Source: Ianthella basta (taxonomy: Eukaryota > Porifera > Demospongiae > Verongiida > Ianthellidae). From it: a stretch of 64,000 nucleotides of DNA. The stretch covers positions 2,360,502 through 2,424,501 of the forward strand of contig OZ025876.1 in the NCBI GenBank assembly GCA_964019415.1. Reading direction: 5' to 3'. The notes below the pieces were generated by a model, which was not told the DNA's origin, ran no database searches, and was given only the letters and a program-made list of their open reading frames with translations. Position numbers and translations under genes: made by a program. Of the stretch, positions 24,801 to 38,800 are shown piece by piece. Positions within the stretch are counted from its first letter, which is position 1, and each line of letters starts with the position of its first letter.

Positions 24801-27800
24801 ATGTATAATTATTGTGCTACATACAACTTATATACTGAATGTGTTACACAATAAAGCTTCACTAACATCAGTGCGAAGGTTGACGTCTGTCTGCTCGTTG
24901 CTCAGCAACAGCTGAACAAACACCTTCTGGGCACGGAACGTTGCACTGTGGAGGACAGCATGACCCATCTAGAGGGGCAGTAGCACATTGCATTGCTCTT
25001 CCTGTAGCATGTCATGTAAATTACATGACCACAATGCACTGTATTACACTCCATTGTATGACATGTAGCAGTGCACCCTACACTGCAGTAACATACGTAC
25101 ACTTCTTTACTAATATCAAGTTCTCAAGCAATTTTAATAAAGATAAGTTAGAGAAGATCCAAGGTGTCTGCCAGATTTAGACCACCATGGGAAGCTGATT
25201 ATCATAGATGCCTGCATGCAAAGCACAATGGTATCTATATCGGTTTGAAGCTGTTCTAAATCCTGTACACACAGACATTTCTTGGTATAAGGTGTTTACA
25301 CTATGATAGCAACCAGTGTCAATACGGGAAAGGACATGTGCTGACGAGTTCTACCTAGAAATGATGGCAGTGTAAACAGTGTGGCAACGACCCTGTGAAG
25401 CCCAGCTGCCAAGAAGTACCTCGGTATTGTGTGCAAGTTAACTTTGCTCCAAGCTTGTCGCAGCTTCATCGCTGAAAGTTTGCCTTAACGCGCCATGTAG
25501 GAGCTACCAGAGGGCATATAAGTAATAGTTAAATGCTGACCAAGAGGTGTCTCGAAGATTTAGAGCACAAGGCATGCGGGCGCGAAGTGCCCAGAAGCCT
25601 GTTCCTCGTGTAGCTTGTAACCAGCTGCAGTTCCAATTTCTTGGCTCTGGTTTGTAGCCAGATTATTGCTGTACCCTGTTTATTGACGAAACCAGTAAGC
25701 CGGGCAACCTGTGCATCGTATCATATGTTATGGCGCTACAATTGTTATCACAGCAGCAGTTCTGTTCAGCTGCAGCTAGGGATCTATGGGATTTAGACAC
25801 CCGGTATCCAAATAGTTTAGATCTTGCATGAAATACAAGAGAGTCTACGAGTTTTAGAAACATCGCTTAGAATGCCTGTTACCATGGTAACAGGATCTAT
25901 ACTGAATTAGAGGTGGTATAAGTGATTTAGAACACCTCCGTTTGACCAATCAGACTACAGCAATCTGTTGCATCAGCATCTAAATAATACTCATTATTTT
26001 ACTCTGCTCTTTTACTAAGAGAGGGCAGAATGCGTAGTATTGTTCAGCACTAAATGGAAATGACTGCACTTGCTAATGTTCTGATATTTTGAATAATCTC
26101 TGCATCTGGCAGTATTCGTAGATTAAATTCGTGAAACACACTGAGATGTTGCCAGACGTAGGGATATTTCCCTATGTAGTTTTGTTTGGGTAGTGGAGCA
26201 GGTGACTGTGTTAACTTGCCACTACACACAATTGGAGAATTTGGACTCTTCACTCTTCATTCTAGCCAATTTTACCCAATTCCAAATGTTTCGGTAGCTT
26301 TGAGTCACCTTCATGAGCGATGAAGGCAGCTGAAAGCTACCAAAGTGTACGGAATTGTGAGCTCGGCTAATGTGAATGAATCCCATTAAATCAGATCTAT
26401 GTAGCAATTCAGACCTCTTCAAAACTGGAGATTAGCAATCCTTTCAGTGAACAGTTGTTCCATGACTGGCCACTCAACCATCAGACATGCAATGTGCTAA
26501 GATGTACATTCAGAGCATCTGACCTTGTCCTTGGCATTTATGTTACAGTTGCACTCCCTTACAAGCACCCTGGCCGCTTCAAGATACTCCTTCTCGACAG
26601 CGGCCATGAGAGGAGTTTGACCATCCTGTGCATATCATGCAAATGAGGAGATAAACAGTAACACTTTGTGCACCATCTGTCAAAGACAACTGCATGATAG
26701 CAAATGCCCATGGATACGTAGGTAAGTAGATGGAATTAGTACTACAATGCACAGAGAGATGAATAAGTGGCAGCTGTGGATCAGTAAAGTTATTTATTAA
26801 AATTAACAGTGCACAGTGCACTTTGTGCTCAACAGCTATATTCATGTATCAGCACACTTTCAAGATTATTGGACAATTATTAGTGCTCATGATGAACATA
26901 ATTATATTGAAACCCCGCAAAGGGTTACATAATTAATAAAGAATCGCTCTAAGTGCTTGATAAAGCCTATATACACAAGCTTGGCTGGTTAGCTCACACG
27001 ATCAGCCACATTTGGATCCATGTGAAGTTCCTGCACTAACACCCTGATTATGTTCACTTCTCCACGAAGGGCAGCATGGTGGAGGGCAGTCAGGCCAAAC
27101 TGCATGAATGTGGACCAGCAGAGACATGGCTTATAATGCATTAAATAAATACCCTTATGTCAATATTACTTAGCAATACTATGTGCCCATAAAGTGTCAT
27201 GGGTTTTCCACTGCAGAAATGCTTACAAACTGCCAAATTTTATACAGGCCACTGGAACTGTGTCATGGCATGATGTATGCAGCTATGTACATGTGTACTC
27301 AAGTGTTGTTGAGCATTTACGCAGCAACAGAGAAACAATTGTAAGATGGTTGGACCATAATAGTCTTTTTATGTAATTGCAAACTGACAAAGGTTCACTA
27401 GCACCCACATTCATTTGACACTGTATCAGGAACTGAAACAAACTCGACTTACAGCAAGCAAATTGCATTTTGGTCCATATAGCTACACTATATCTTGAAT
27501 GGTTCACTTGGCTGACAGACAAGAGGTAGCAAACCAGAATTGCGTCAACTACTGTAAGAAGGCAGTGCGCATCCCTTGAGGGATCAGCACACATGGGGCC
27601 TGGCCCATGCTGTGCAAATGACGTCATCAAAATGGCAGAAGCAAGTCAGTCATCTACAGCTCAAAACTTGGATGGATAACTTCAACGAAGAGCAAGGTGC
27701 AGCATACAGTGATAAATCACTATATTGAATAGCTGCATGTGTGGCGATGCTGACAATAGAACTGCTCCAGGTTCATGCGGCACTAGTGTGACTCTTGTGC

Positions 27801-30800
27801 AATAAATAAATGCATACAAGTGACCAAAGCATCAACATAATTTGCCTGGTTTTCGGCTTGGCAAAACTGCCGACACATGAATAGACATGCCCAATGAATA
27901 GACAAGGAAGCACTTCACATCATATTTGTGGTATATAAAAGGTTTACTTGCAATCAATTTACAATCAATTTTTCAATCAATCAATCAATTTGCAATCAAT
28001 TGATTGATTGTAGTTTACTTGCACTTAGTATGGCACAATTTTGCCATCTGTTGAGCCCAGATATCGGCCCCTTCATTATTTGTTGTAGAACTATAACTCC
28101 TGCCCACAATAGCATCAGCTTGAGGTAAAATGATGGGCCTCAACCCTGAGAGCATCAAGTACAAGCCATGTACCACATGAAAGTGCAGGTTGTTTGAGCT
28201 GACTACTCAAACCTGAGGTTTCAGCTAAGGCTCCACAGCCATGCAGAGTACATACCGTATAATTTCTAGTATAGGCGCCGCCCCAATTAAAGTGCCCCCT
28301 AGGGTGTACCCAATTTTTTTCCCGTTCCAATTGTAAGTGCCCTTGGGCATTGGAAATAAAATCAGGCAGTGCCTAAATTATTGGAGCAGAAAATGATATT
28401 ATTCGCAATGTACCGCATGAGCTGAACGCAAGACAGCGAAATGGCAGCCTTGATGGACTACTTCTACTGTTGCTGCTTCTTTCATGTCCACAGAACATGG
28501 AAAGAACATGGTTAAGTAGGCCAAGTGACCTGTGGGGAGACGAAGGAAGTGCCCACTGGAACTGAGCGGCGCAGGCTGACAAAGAAGACGTCCAGGTGGC
28601 ACCTGTATTTGCTGATAGCAAGGAGCCCACAAGTGCCAAGTCCAGTCGATGCCAGTACACTGCGAAACACAAGCAGCGCGCTGTTCTGTATGCGGGCGCT
28701 TAAAATACTATACCGCTCTAATACACGTGCTAGGCGCCCTTCTAATTGAAGTGCCCCTTGGTCATTGCACATTTTTGGCCATTCTAATAAGAAGTGCCTT
28801 TCAGCGCTGAAATTATTTTTAAACTGGGCGCCTATATTAGAAACTATATGGTATTGTGCAGCTGATGAATCTTGATGAACAATGTGGACTACGTGTTATG
28901 TATAAATGTTTATGGGAAGCAATTTGATAACTTTGAGAAAGTGAAAATGTTGTATATTATGACAACACAAATCTTGCATGGCAAAGGCCAGCTCATTTTT
29001 GTATGACTAGCAATGTAGAGTGCAGACCATGTGCTCACTGAATCTCTGCAATCAACTGGACAGTGAAACTCTGAGACCAGAGCCCTCACAGCTTCCACCC
29101 TCCCTGAATTGGCAGCATAGTGCAGGGGAACACGGCCATACTGGGAGAACAGACACAGCCAACTGTAATTTAATGAATGCCGTCGCAATGCACATTAACA
29201 GCATATTGTAGATCCACAGTGCTATAGACACAAATGTACCAGTTGTGATGGTAATCGTAGGTTGCAAGTAGCAGGATATTTACCAATAGTTAGTAGGACA
29301 TTACCACTGAATGAAAGCTCTGGCTTACAGCAGCAATGACAGTTGGATCAGCATGGTAGTCTTTTAGAAACAGTCGTAATGTGCCCATATGCCCATCCTC
29401 AGCAGCATGATGTAAGGGAGTCTTCTGCTCCTGAAAATACCACACAGCAACCAACAGTGACTACCGGATCTACGCATTTGTTATATGATTAGTGCATAGT
29501 CATCATAACTAATCTCCAGTCTAGTGGTCACTGCAGCTGTCTGTCCTGGCACTCTGTTGCATATATAAGGGTATTTACTGGGTATATGCAGGTTGCATAC
29601 AGTACTTACAGCATCTTTTGCATCTATGTTGGTGTTGAAGCTAGCCATCAGGAAGGAGGCCATATCTGTTCTTCCATCAATCACAGCATGATGGAGGGCA
29701 GTTAACCCTAACTGAAGTGCAACAGAAGTGAGTAGAATGGCTGATGTTAGCAAGTGCAAAAGTGACATTACTGCAACTTACAACATCAGGCACATCTGGG
29801 TCAACTTTGAAGTGGTTGACAAGAAGCTTCATGCACTCTCTGCCATTCTCACCAGCAGCAAAGTGAAACACTGTAATTCCAAGCTGAAACACAGGTAAAG
29901 CGAGTTTGTGCAAGTGTACAAACACTGTGGGTTAGTATATAATTATGGACACATACATGACAATGCATAAGTTTGTCTGACAATTAAAGTTAAATAGAGT
30001 GCATGCATGTCCAATGCTTACAGGATCCTTGGCTTTCAGTGGCACATTGAACTCTTCTACCAGCACTTTGATGACATCAGGACAGTCTCCACATACAGCC
30101 AGAGACAATGCATTCATGCCATTCTATGCATGGAAGGATGCCAGGGAGCATGTGCAGGCATATAAACGTAAGTATGTAACTATGTATATGTACATGCAGA
30201 GTGACGAAATTAACTCATAACAAGTTGATGACTCTATAGCCTTACATATCCAGTGCAAAATATGTCAACTCTAATTTTTCATCATGAAACTATCTGCTTA
30301 TGCATACTCTAATTATGATGATTTTGCATTCTTGCTAATATCCTCCATTAGATGGGCTCTAATATTTGTCATGTCCACCTTGTGGACAATAACATGTCTT
30401 GTCAGTCATCTTGCCAGTGATAGCACCACTGTGATCCAAGAAGCATATGCATGAAATGTTTGTACAGCAGGAGTTAAATTGCCAAAACCTGCTACAGTGC
30501 TGCTGTCCTCCTTGTTGCTAGGATCTTGCTGACAGCGGAATTCGCTGCCAGCCAGAGCTCAGTTGTCTTTGTATCTGTAGTAGCCTCACACTACTTGTCA
30601 CATGGTCAATTTACATGCAGTCATTTCAGTGAGGAATTCATGAGTAGCAGTACTAGTCCCACAAGTTATCAACTTGGCAGTCATTTAACAGAATATGTGC
30701 ATGCTGGCTTACACTCTTTGTTGCATTCACGTCACAGCCATACTTGGCAATGAGCTCCCTCACTACTTCAGGATGGCCATACCTAGCAGCAGCCATGACA

Positions 30801-33800
30801 CCCGTCCAGCCACGCTGCAGTGGATGTACAGAATATCAAGAGGATGTGAGTTATAGTGGAGGTGTGTACAACATGGCAAAGACTAAAGAACAACGCGTGC
30901 AAGGGTGTATTACAATGGGACATTGCATAAAACAATGCTATAAGAGAGAGTTGAATACAGTTATCTATATGCACACCTCAGTCGATGTGTGTTGGTTCAC
31001 ATTGTGCCTTGTCACCAGCTCCTGCACTACCCCCAGTTTCCCATGCGTGCATGCCAGCAGGAAGCAGTCCAGGTCATCCTATGGACAGCATTATGGAAAC
31101 AGCGAGTCAAGAGTGTAGCAACTATGCAGGCAGGTACACAGCTAAACCTATATCAGTAGTGCTGCTGATGCATAGTGCAATTAATAGTGGCCACATCTCA
31201 GCTTCATTATAGGAAGCTTTAAGCCAACACATACCATGCAGACATAGTCATGTCAACATAGCATGTCCTTGCCCCTTTATCCATTAAAAGTATAAATGTA
31301 GCAGCTAATAGCTGTACCAGGTCTCTCAGACTTGGATCAAATCCATGTTCTTCAATGAGCAATCTCAGAATCTTTGGGTACCCTTCTCTGGCTGCCTTGT
31401 GCAAGCAGGTATGAGCCCGTTTGTCGAAATCGAACTTTCTGTCACCAAATTTGGGCAGGAGGTACTTCACTACCTCAAAATGACCGCCGCGAACAGCTAG
31501 GTGCAGTGCATTCAGCAGATCCTACATGACAGAATATGGTGTTTTGTTCATTATGCACAATGACATTCTTATGACAGTAGAAGCAAGAAAACTTAGACCA
31601 CAGAACATACCGGTTTTGTGGCCAACACATCTGCATTGAGCTTCTCCACAAGTTCCCTAACGATGTGGAGGTGGCCATTGCGTGCTGCAATGTGGAAAGG
31701 TGTCCAACCAGTCTGTAAAAAGAGTGTATCATATATACAGTTATCTTGAGGCACAAAACCCTTGTGGCAACAGGAGACTGTGTAAACTTCCCTGTAAACT
31801 CATACAAATGATGTACAGTACAACAACAATTTAAGCCTAGGCCATAATTTCACCAAGTGAAGTGTCTGTGTGAAGTCCATTACATATGGCCACAGAGGCA
31901 AGGATGGAGTTGAGTATGAACATGCACTAAATAAACTCCCATAAATGTGTGAAGTAGTCATCAGAATGGCTTCCTTTATACCCTCAAGATGAAGAAGAAG
32001 CTAACTGAATATAAGTTAAGGACTCAAGGTGTGTGGCGGGGAAGTATCGTGTAGCTGGCATCTTCAACGTTGCAAGAAGAAGTCTGGTTAACAGCCAATG
32101 CCAGGTACTGTTTTGTTCTGAGCCAATTGAACTTGGCAGCCCATTAATAACATACATGCAGTTGCCTTGGAATAATATAATTCATACTGTGTCACGTGTT
32201 CTAACCAGAACAGTGATAAGACAGTTCGATCCCACCTGAATGGGCAACTGCATATTAAAGAGCCACAGCATTCCCGTGGCTAATGAAACCATTATTGGCT
32301 GTTGATAAACCCCTTCTTGCCACGTTGATGCTATAATAGAATGAAGTGGGTTGTCCATGTGAGACCAGGAGTGGGGGAGCTCCAGGTGTGACAAAGAAAA
32401 TTTGCCAATAGCTAGTATTAAGCCAAGGATCTACATATGCTCTAATGTGGCGCCAAGCCAACCTGTCCTGGCGGTAACAATCTGCTCTCTCTTGCCCTAT
32501 GTAGGTCAGTTGGTTCAACTAAAGTTTACATTATTACTTTAAGCCACTTGTACATACTTCACTCCTTCCATCCACACTGGAGCCACAGCCATACTTTCCA
32601 GCCAGGACTCTCAGAATGGGCAAATGGCCATTTGCAGCTGCATACCAAAGAGCACTCTTCCCTTTCTAGATGGACAACACAAGACAAATAAACTATTAAT
32701 CTTGGTGAAACAGAATGAACAATGCCATGCACAGTAAGAAACAAATCCTAACGGAGCTCAAAAATGCTACAAATGCATGTGTTTGGATGATGTACCGTGC
32801 ATAGACTTGCCTTGTCCTTGTCCTTGGCAGAACAGTGGTATCTGTCAATGAGTAGCTCCAGGAGCTCTCTGTATCCATGCTGACTGGCAAGCAGGACTGC
32901 TGTGGCACCCGACTGTTGGTGCATGCATGTCACAAGAAAATGCTGACAATAGTAGGAATGTATACCGAGTATATATGTATATGTGGCAGATGCATTTAAA
33001 AACAATGAATTATTCCGGAAACAAAATTCCTCACAGGGAGTCAGCAAAAATTGTTGTTATATTTTGGTTTGTAACTCAGAAGTGATTAGTCCGATCACAC
33101 TGAAACATAGCCACTTTGTGCTTTATACAATGTATTCTTGCTGTCATCATTTGAACTTTAAAAGTCCTTTGTTTGCCTAGTTATGGATGAAAGTTCTATC
33201 ATGGTCGAGTGCGGCGAAGTGAGTATGTTCCAACAGCAGCAATGCCTATTCTGACAGCACTTATGAGGGCCGAAGGGTGTAGAAAAGCCTCACTGGCACA
33301 AGCAAGGCTGTCATTCATACTGATAGTGTGGCATACTTACAGAGGAGATCGAACAGCAGCTGCGCCGAAAGCAGTGTCCTGTTGGGGGAAGACTACCCAA
33401 GTCCTAGATACAACAGATGGCTGTAGACTGTGGCAGATGGTGTGCACAAAAGATAAAGACTTACAAGAGCATTGGCAGGCACTGTCTGTCACTAACTGCC
33501 GGCCATTCTTGCTGCTGTTGTGGGCAGACTGTATACATACATATGTACCTTGCAAAGTTCTCGTTGCAGTTGATTTGACATCTTCGCAGTATCCACCTTT
33601 GCCGATGTCGTTGGATTTCATAATTTTTTTGTTATGGTCATCTGGTTTGCCTCAGCACATGTTATCCTAATGCAGCATAAAGACCTACATTGAATAGCAG
33701 GTTAGACTTTGGCTCACACAGTCCCTGCCTGAGTGTGTGCATGAGGCCAACTCCTTAACGAATTAGATAAAGCAACTACACATTCAAATTGATGCACAAG

Positions 33801-35799
33801 AGCAGCATAATTTTAGGGAGAATAGCTAAAACCTGGTGCAGCACTTCCACTCTTCGAGCAGTATAAAGTCTCATTTGTATACAGTATAATGTGTACTGTC
33901 AAGAGCCAGCCTATTGTGCAATACAATGTATTGCAATGTATTTCAGTAACATACAAATACTAGCAGGATGCCTGCCTTCTTTGGGTTTCCTGCTTTGGCT
34001 AGTCGGTCACCAGTGATTCCAGACCAGGTTTGATGCTTCTGCACTGGTAGCAACAGAGAGTAGCTCTCATGCATAATGACGGCATAGCTTAAATTCAATT
34101 ATTGGATGACAGCGAACAAAAATCACCTGATAACCGGAAGTCAAAGGGATCAATAATTAGAAATGGCCGTTGGCTGTGAAGGAAAAACTGGAAATTGAAA
34201 GATATCCTCCCAAGAACAGCAAGATGGGTGATTTCAACCCATGGAGGACACTTCTACTTCATACATAATAATCCCTGAGAGTTTGGTGGTACTTTGTTCA
34301 GTAGTTTTTGCTTGTATCATGAACAAACAAACTGAATTAAATGCGTATAGATGGATTCCACTCCAAAATGGCTGTTTGGTCCAAAATATATGTATAGACA
34401 AAAAACACTGCAAATCGCCATATAGAAAAGGATGATCTTGTAATTCACTGGAGAGTTAGATCTAGATGTAAACTTGCAGAAATGTAATAAAAATGAAATT
34501 TGCCAAGATACACCTAATGCATCATTTCTAAGTGCACCTGCCACTTATGCACATACTGACCAATGGTTGGATGAAGACACCTGACTGTGTGACTGCATAA
34601 CTGTGTTCAATGCTAGCATCGATATCTGCAACATACAATTTTAGTTTTATTGTTCACATAATTATATGCTGTGAAGATTTACCGGAAGTGTAAACTTGAT
34701 GCCCAATGGCAGTTTATCTGCCAGGTCCTGTACAATGTCTGTGTGTCCTCCTAGCACTGCCAACTTCATGGAATTCCACCCATTCTGCAATAGTATATAA
34801 TAGACATAGCAATTGGACAAGGTGTCATAGCTTGCACACACATCTACAGTGTTATTGCTACTAGCCTTGAAGGCTTATCTAAATACACAGTAGGAGCAAT
34901 TGGCTTACGTTCTTTCGTTCATTGGGATCCAAGCCATACTGAGTCACCAAGTCACTAGCAAGGGAGCGGTGGCCATAGCGACATGCAAGGTGAAGGGCAC
35001 TCCAGCCACCACCTTCCTGTACATGTTACACAACAAGTTAATGTTTAGTTACATTTCTATCCTCATCATTCTTAACTCACACGGTTGTATCTAAGAGGAC
35101 TAGATACTAATGCTGCACAAACCTTTCACCTAGCCTTTGTCCCTCACACAAACTAAAATGTTTGGTGCTTATGCATGCAATCATAAAATCATATACACTA
35201 CTGTATACACTTGACCTTTGTGGGGTTAAAATGCAGCATATCGATTTCGTGTTAATATTGCTGTGCAGCTACAGCCTCAGTCTGGTTAGCTAGAACCTGG
35301 TCTAAATTTTTGCAGGACGAAACTTTGGCGGACGGCTGCTAATATGCCAAAATTGCGTAAGTTTAACATTGTGAAAGTAAAATCATACATGGCAACTCTT
35401 TGTTCACCGTGCCTTCCACACTCACCCCTGTCTGCATGTCCTTCTGCCTTGGGTTGCAGTGGTACGTCTGCACCAGATGGTGGAATAGCTCAGCATGGCC
35501 ATACTGTGCTGCCAGCAGCAGGCAGTTGGAATTTCCGCCCTGTACAAGAATATAGCAGAACAAATTGCAAGCACATAGCAGAAGAGCTTCCAGTATTAAA
35601 CTGCATGGAAGTGAAGCACGAGTTACTTCACCCGACCATGCAGGCTCAATGCATTTGCCATGCAAAGCTAATCCAAGTAGCTATTGCGAACTATGCATCA
35701 TGTACTCTAACTGAATGTCCCCATGCTCCATGGGCTGTGCATTGCCACAATTAATTGTTCAAACTCCAGCAATGATATCACCTCCACATACTAACACAT

Positions 35800-35893
<94 letters not shown>

Positions 35894-38800
35894 ACGCCGT
35901 GTATTGTTACAGATACACAATAAAGATGGCTGTAGCATTATGTTTCCAAAAAAATTCAGGATTTCAATAGAAACCAAGGGAGTTAGCATGCCAGATTTGG
36001 AATCCACACTCTAGTTTTCTGTGACAGCTGAGCTGCAGGATGAAGAATCAGAAATGATCTGTGGCAACCGTTTAGTGTTACCAGTAGCACTGACATCCAT
36101 GAAAGTTGCAAAACATCTTCCTCCAGCCTAGGGCTGTAGAGTGCATGCAGAAGATTAAAGAAGCCGTGGCTACTGTAAGGAAGTTAGGCATCGCTGCAGC
36201 CCAGACTGATTTGTGAATGTGTGGTGACTTCTCACAACTCTCACCTAGTAAAAGAGCTCAGTGTGTGGATCTCAACAAGATATGTGACACTAACAACAGA
36301 TTCTAAATGGGAAACATACCTACGGGATGAGGCCATTTATACCAGGTTTTACAGATGCCCTACTTGATAGAAACCAGACTCATAGAAGCCAGGTCAAATC
36401 CCTTGGAAAGAAATAGAGGCCTGGGTCTCCATTTGGACAAATTCTGTATGCACTTTAAATTAAATAACAGACATTGCTTACAAAATTCCATGACCATTTG
36501 CTAGGTTTTAATATAGCATTATAAATAAAAGAATAAATTGTCAAAGAGTATGGGTAACTCAAACACAAGAATGCCATTGCAATTTAGTAGTTTGTTATTT
36601 ATCAAGATGGTCACACAGCACTACACATAATGCAAGTATGCAGGCTACTAGCACACTGCAGAGTACCTTGTTCCACTCCTGCACATCAAAACATTTGTCT
36701 TCCACCAGCCAGCGTACAAGCTCCACACTTCCTCCTCGTGCAGCATCGTGAAGGAGAGTACATTCAGACTGCATTAATATTTACAGCATGTAAATGTAGG
36801 AATGCAAAATGAACGAAGATTAATAACCACCTTAGTTCATTCGGAAATTGCACAAGTTGGGCTCACCTTATCTTTAGCATGCAGGTCACAATGATACACC
36901 TGTAGTAGGTGTTTTACCATAGAGCAGTGGCCACGCATTGCTGCCAATTTCACTGGTCTATAGGTTTGAGTCTGGCATGAGAAAGATAAACACATGTGGA
37001 GCATCGGTATTGGCCTTGAATCAGTGAATGTGATATATAGCCACATAGGTATGTAACAGGCCAAGGAGATAGTCATGATACTATTCACTATCGTGATAGT
37101 AGGCTCACCATTCAAATATACTATTCATCTGCTGGCTTATAGCCTATCTTGATAAAGGAGTTTATATGCACATGTTTGCTATAGGGGGTTGGTGGTCTGG
37201 TGCTTGAGACATAAGATGTAAACTCAAGTGATTACGGGATGGTTCAAGCTTGCATGAGACCAGTAAGGACACCAGATTGTTCCCTATGTGAGAATGTAGC
37301 CTCAGCCGATCATGACTTCTCAATTTGTAATCGAACAGAATAATCGACTTACAAAAGTATTATTGTTTGCTTCACATGTAAATTAAATCACTATTGTAGC
37401 TGCTCTTTCTCCACCATAGACCACGGGTGTGAAGACAGCACATTGAAATTACAGCACAGTGCTGAAAATAACGGTAGGTCATCGGTCAATTTCTGTGCAA
37501 AAATTCATTGGTGCAGACATTTGAGGCAATGGTCAGTCATTTTGACTAAACACACAATGGCCGACTGTTAATCTGTAATGGAGGAACAAAGTGTAAAAGG
37601 TTTTGCAGACATTTTACCCATTGTTCCTTTGTTTGCGCCTGAATCGAGTATTGGTGGTAAGATGAAGAGGGGCCCTGGCAAAGCGACCGAGGGTGAACCT
37701 GCACAGAAGCGAGCTGTCACCTATGAAACCTTCAAGAAGTGGTGCACGGAATTGGGTCACGAGTATCAAACCGTGTCATGGCTCGACTGCGACACAGTCT
37801 CAGAAGGCAGGAAGAAAGCTGTGAAGCGACTGAGGTGCTCTGTCTGCAGCAAGTTTAAGGCGAGCATCAGGGGCGGACGCAATTTCAGCGAACGATGGAT
37901 TGTCAGTGCTGATTCAGTTTGCGCAAGCAACGTCAAAGACCATGCTCAGTCAGACCAGCACACGCACGCAATGATACTGCTAAAAAGGAGCAAGGAAGAG
38001 CTGCAGTCTTGGGGGTCACTTCATATGCCCTCATTGCGCAGGCAATGTCGAAGCTGCCTGCAGAAGAGAAAGGGAAACTCAGGAAGAAGTTTGATATTGC
38101 CTATTTTGTAGCTACAAAAAAGCTACCCTTCATGAAGTACCCTGGCATCTGTGAGTTGGAGGCCCGACACGGAGTAGATCTAGGCACTTCGTACGTCAAC
38201 AAGAGTGCTGGAAGGACATTTTGCCATTACATTGCTGAAGGACGTAAAGAGAATTTGGTGGAAACTCTCAGAAAGGCAAAATTCTTCTCTCTTATAATGG
38301 ATGGAACTACTGACAAAGGCAATGTAACGTCCGACCATAGTATCTGAGTGTCCGACCATAACTGAGTTTGCTTGGACATATGTCCTAGCATAACCAAATA
38401 GTATAATTTTCAGCACTGACAGCATGACTGGACAAATATACCACGGCACAAATGTACAGCTGAGGTGTCCACGATGATAAGAAAAACCTATAAGACACAT
38501 GTTACTATGGCAAATGGTATGCCATGGGAGATGTAAATACATATCTTGTACTTGCCTTACTCCTGGACCATTGATCTGGTTGCAGGCCATACCGCTTCAC
38601 TAACCAATCAAACAGAGATACATTCCCACCAGTGGCTGCTCTGTGCAGAATATTTTGCCCATCCTGGACAAAGGAAACACTGCATGCAATGGCGGTTACT
38701 GTGAGATAAACTGCATGTTTATATATACCAAAGACGAACACGTGGCACATTGTGCATGGTATTACATGAATGTATACACCATTGATTGATTGTACAAAGC

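Noticed and set aside
27283-27630. 115-codon minus-strand frame in a gene B intron
   Set aside because: No ankyrin or other motif, no splice-consistent ends, and the matching gene C intron does not keep it open.
28373-28772. Several overlapping frames within the TA-flanked element
   Set aside because: Three frames on the minus strand and one on the plus strand overlap without any recognisable domain, so I treat the interior as non-coding.
30526-31118. Plus-strand frames near 30.5-31.1 kb and 56.4-57.2 kb
   Set aside because: They run antisense to real ankyrin exons of genes B and C and owe their openness to those exons.
33209-33670. Open plus-strand frame of 153 codons with a similar frame at 58952-59293
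   Set aside because: The two copies differ mostly at amino-acid changing positions and the frame lies in an intron of the minus-strand gene, so it shows no sign of protein-level constraint.
35715-36014. Reading frames over the AC repeat (His-Thr and Val-Cys runs)
   Set aside because: They are only translations of a dinucleotide microsatellite.
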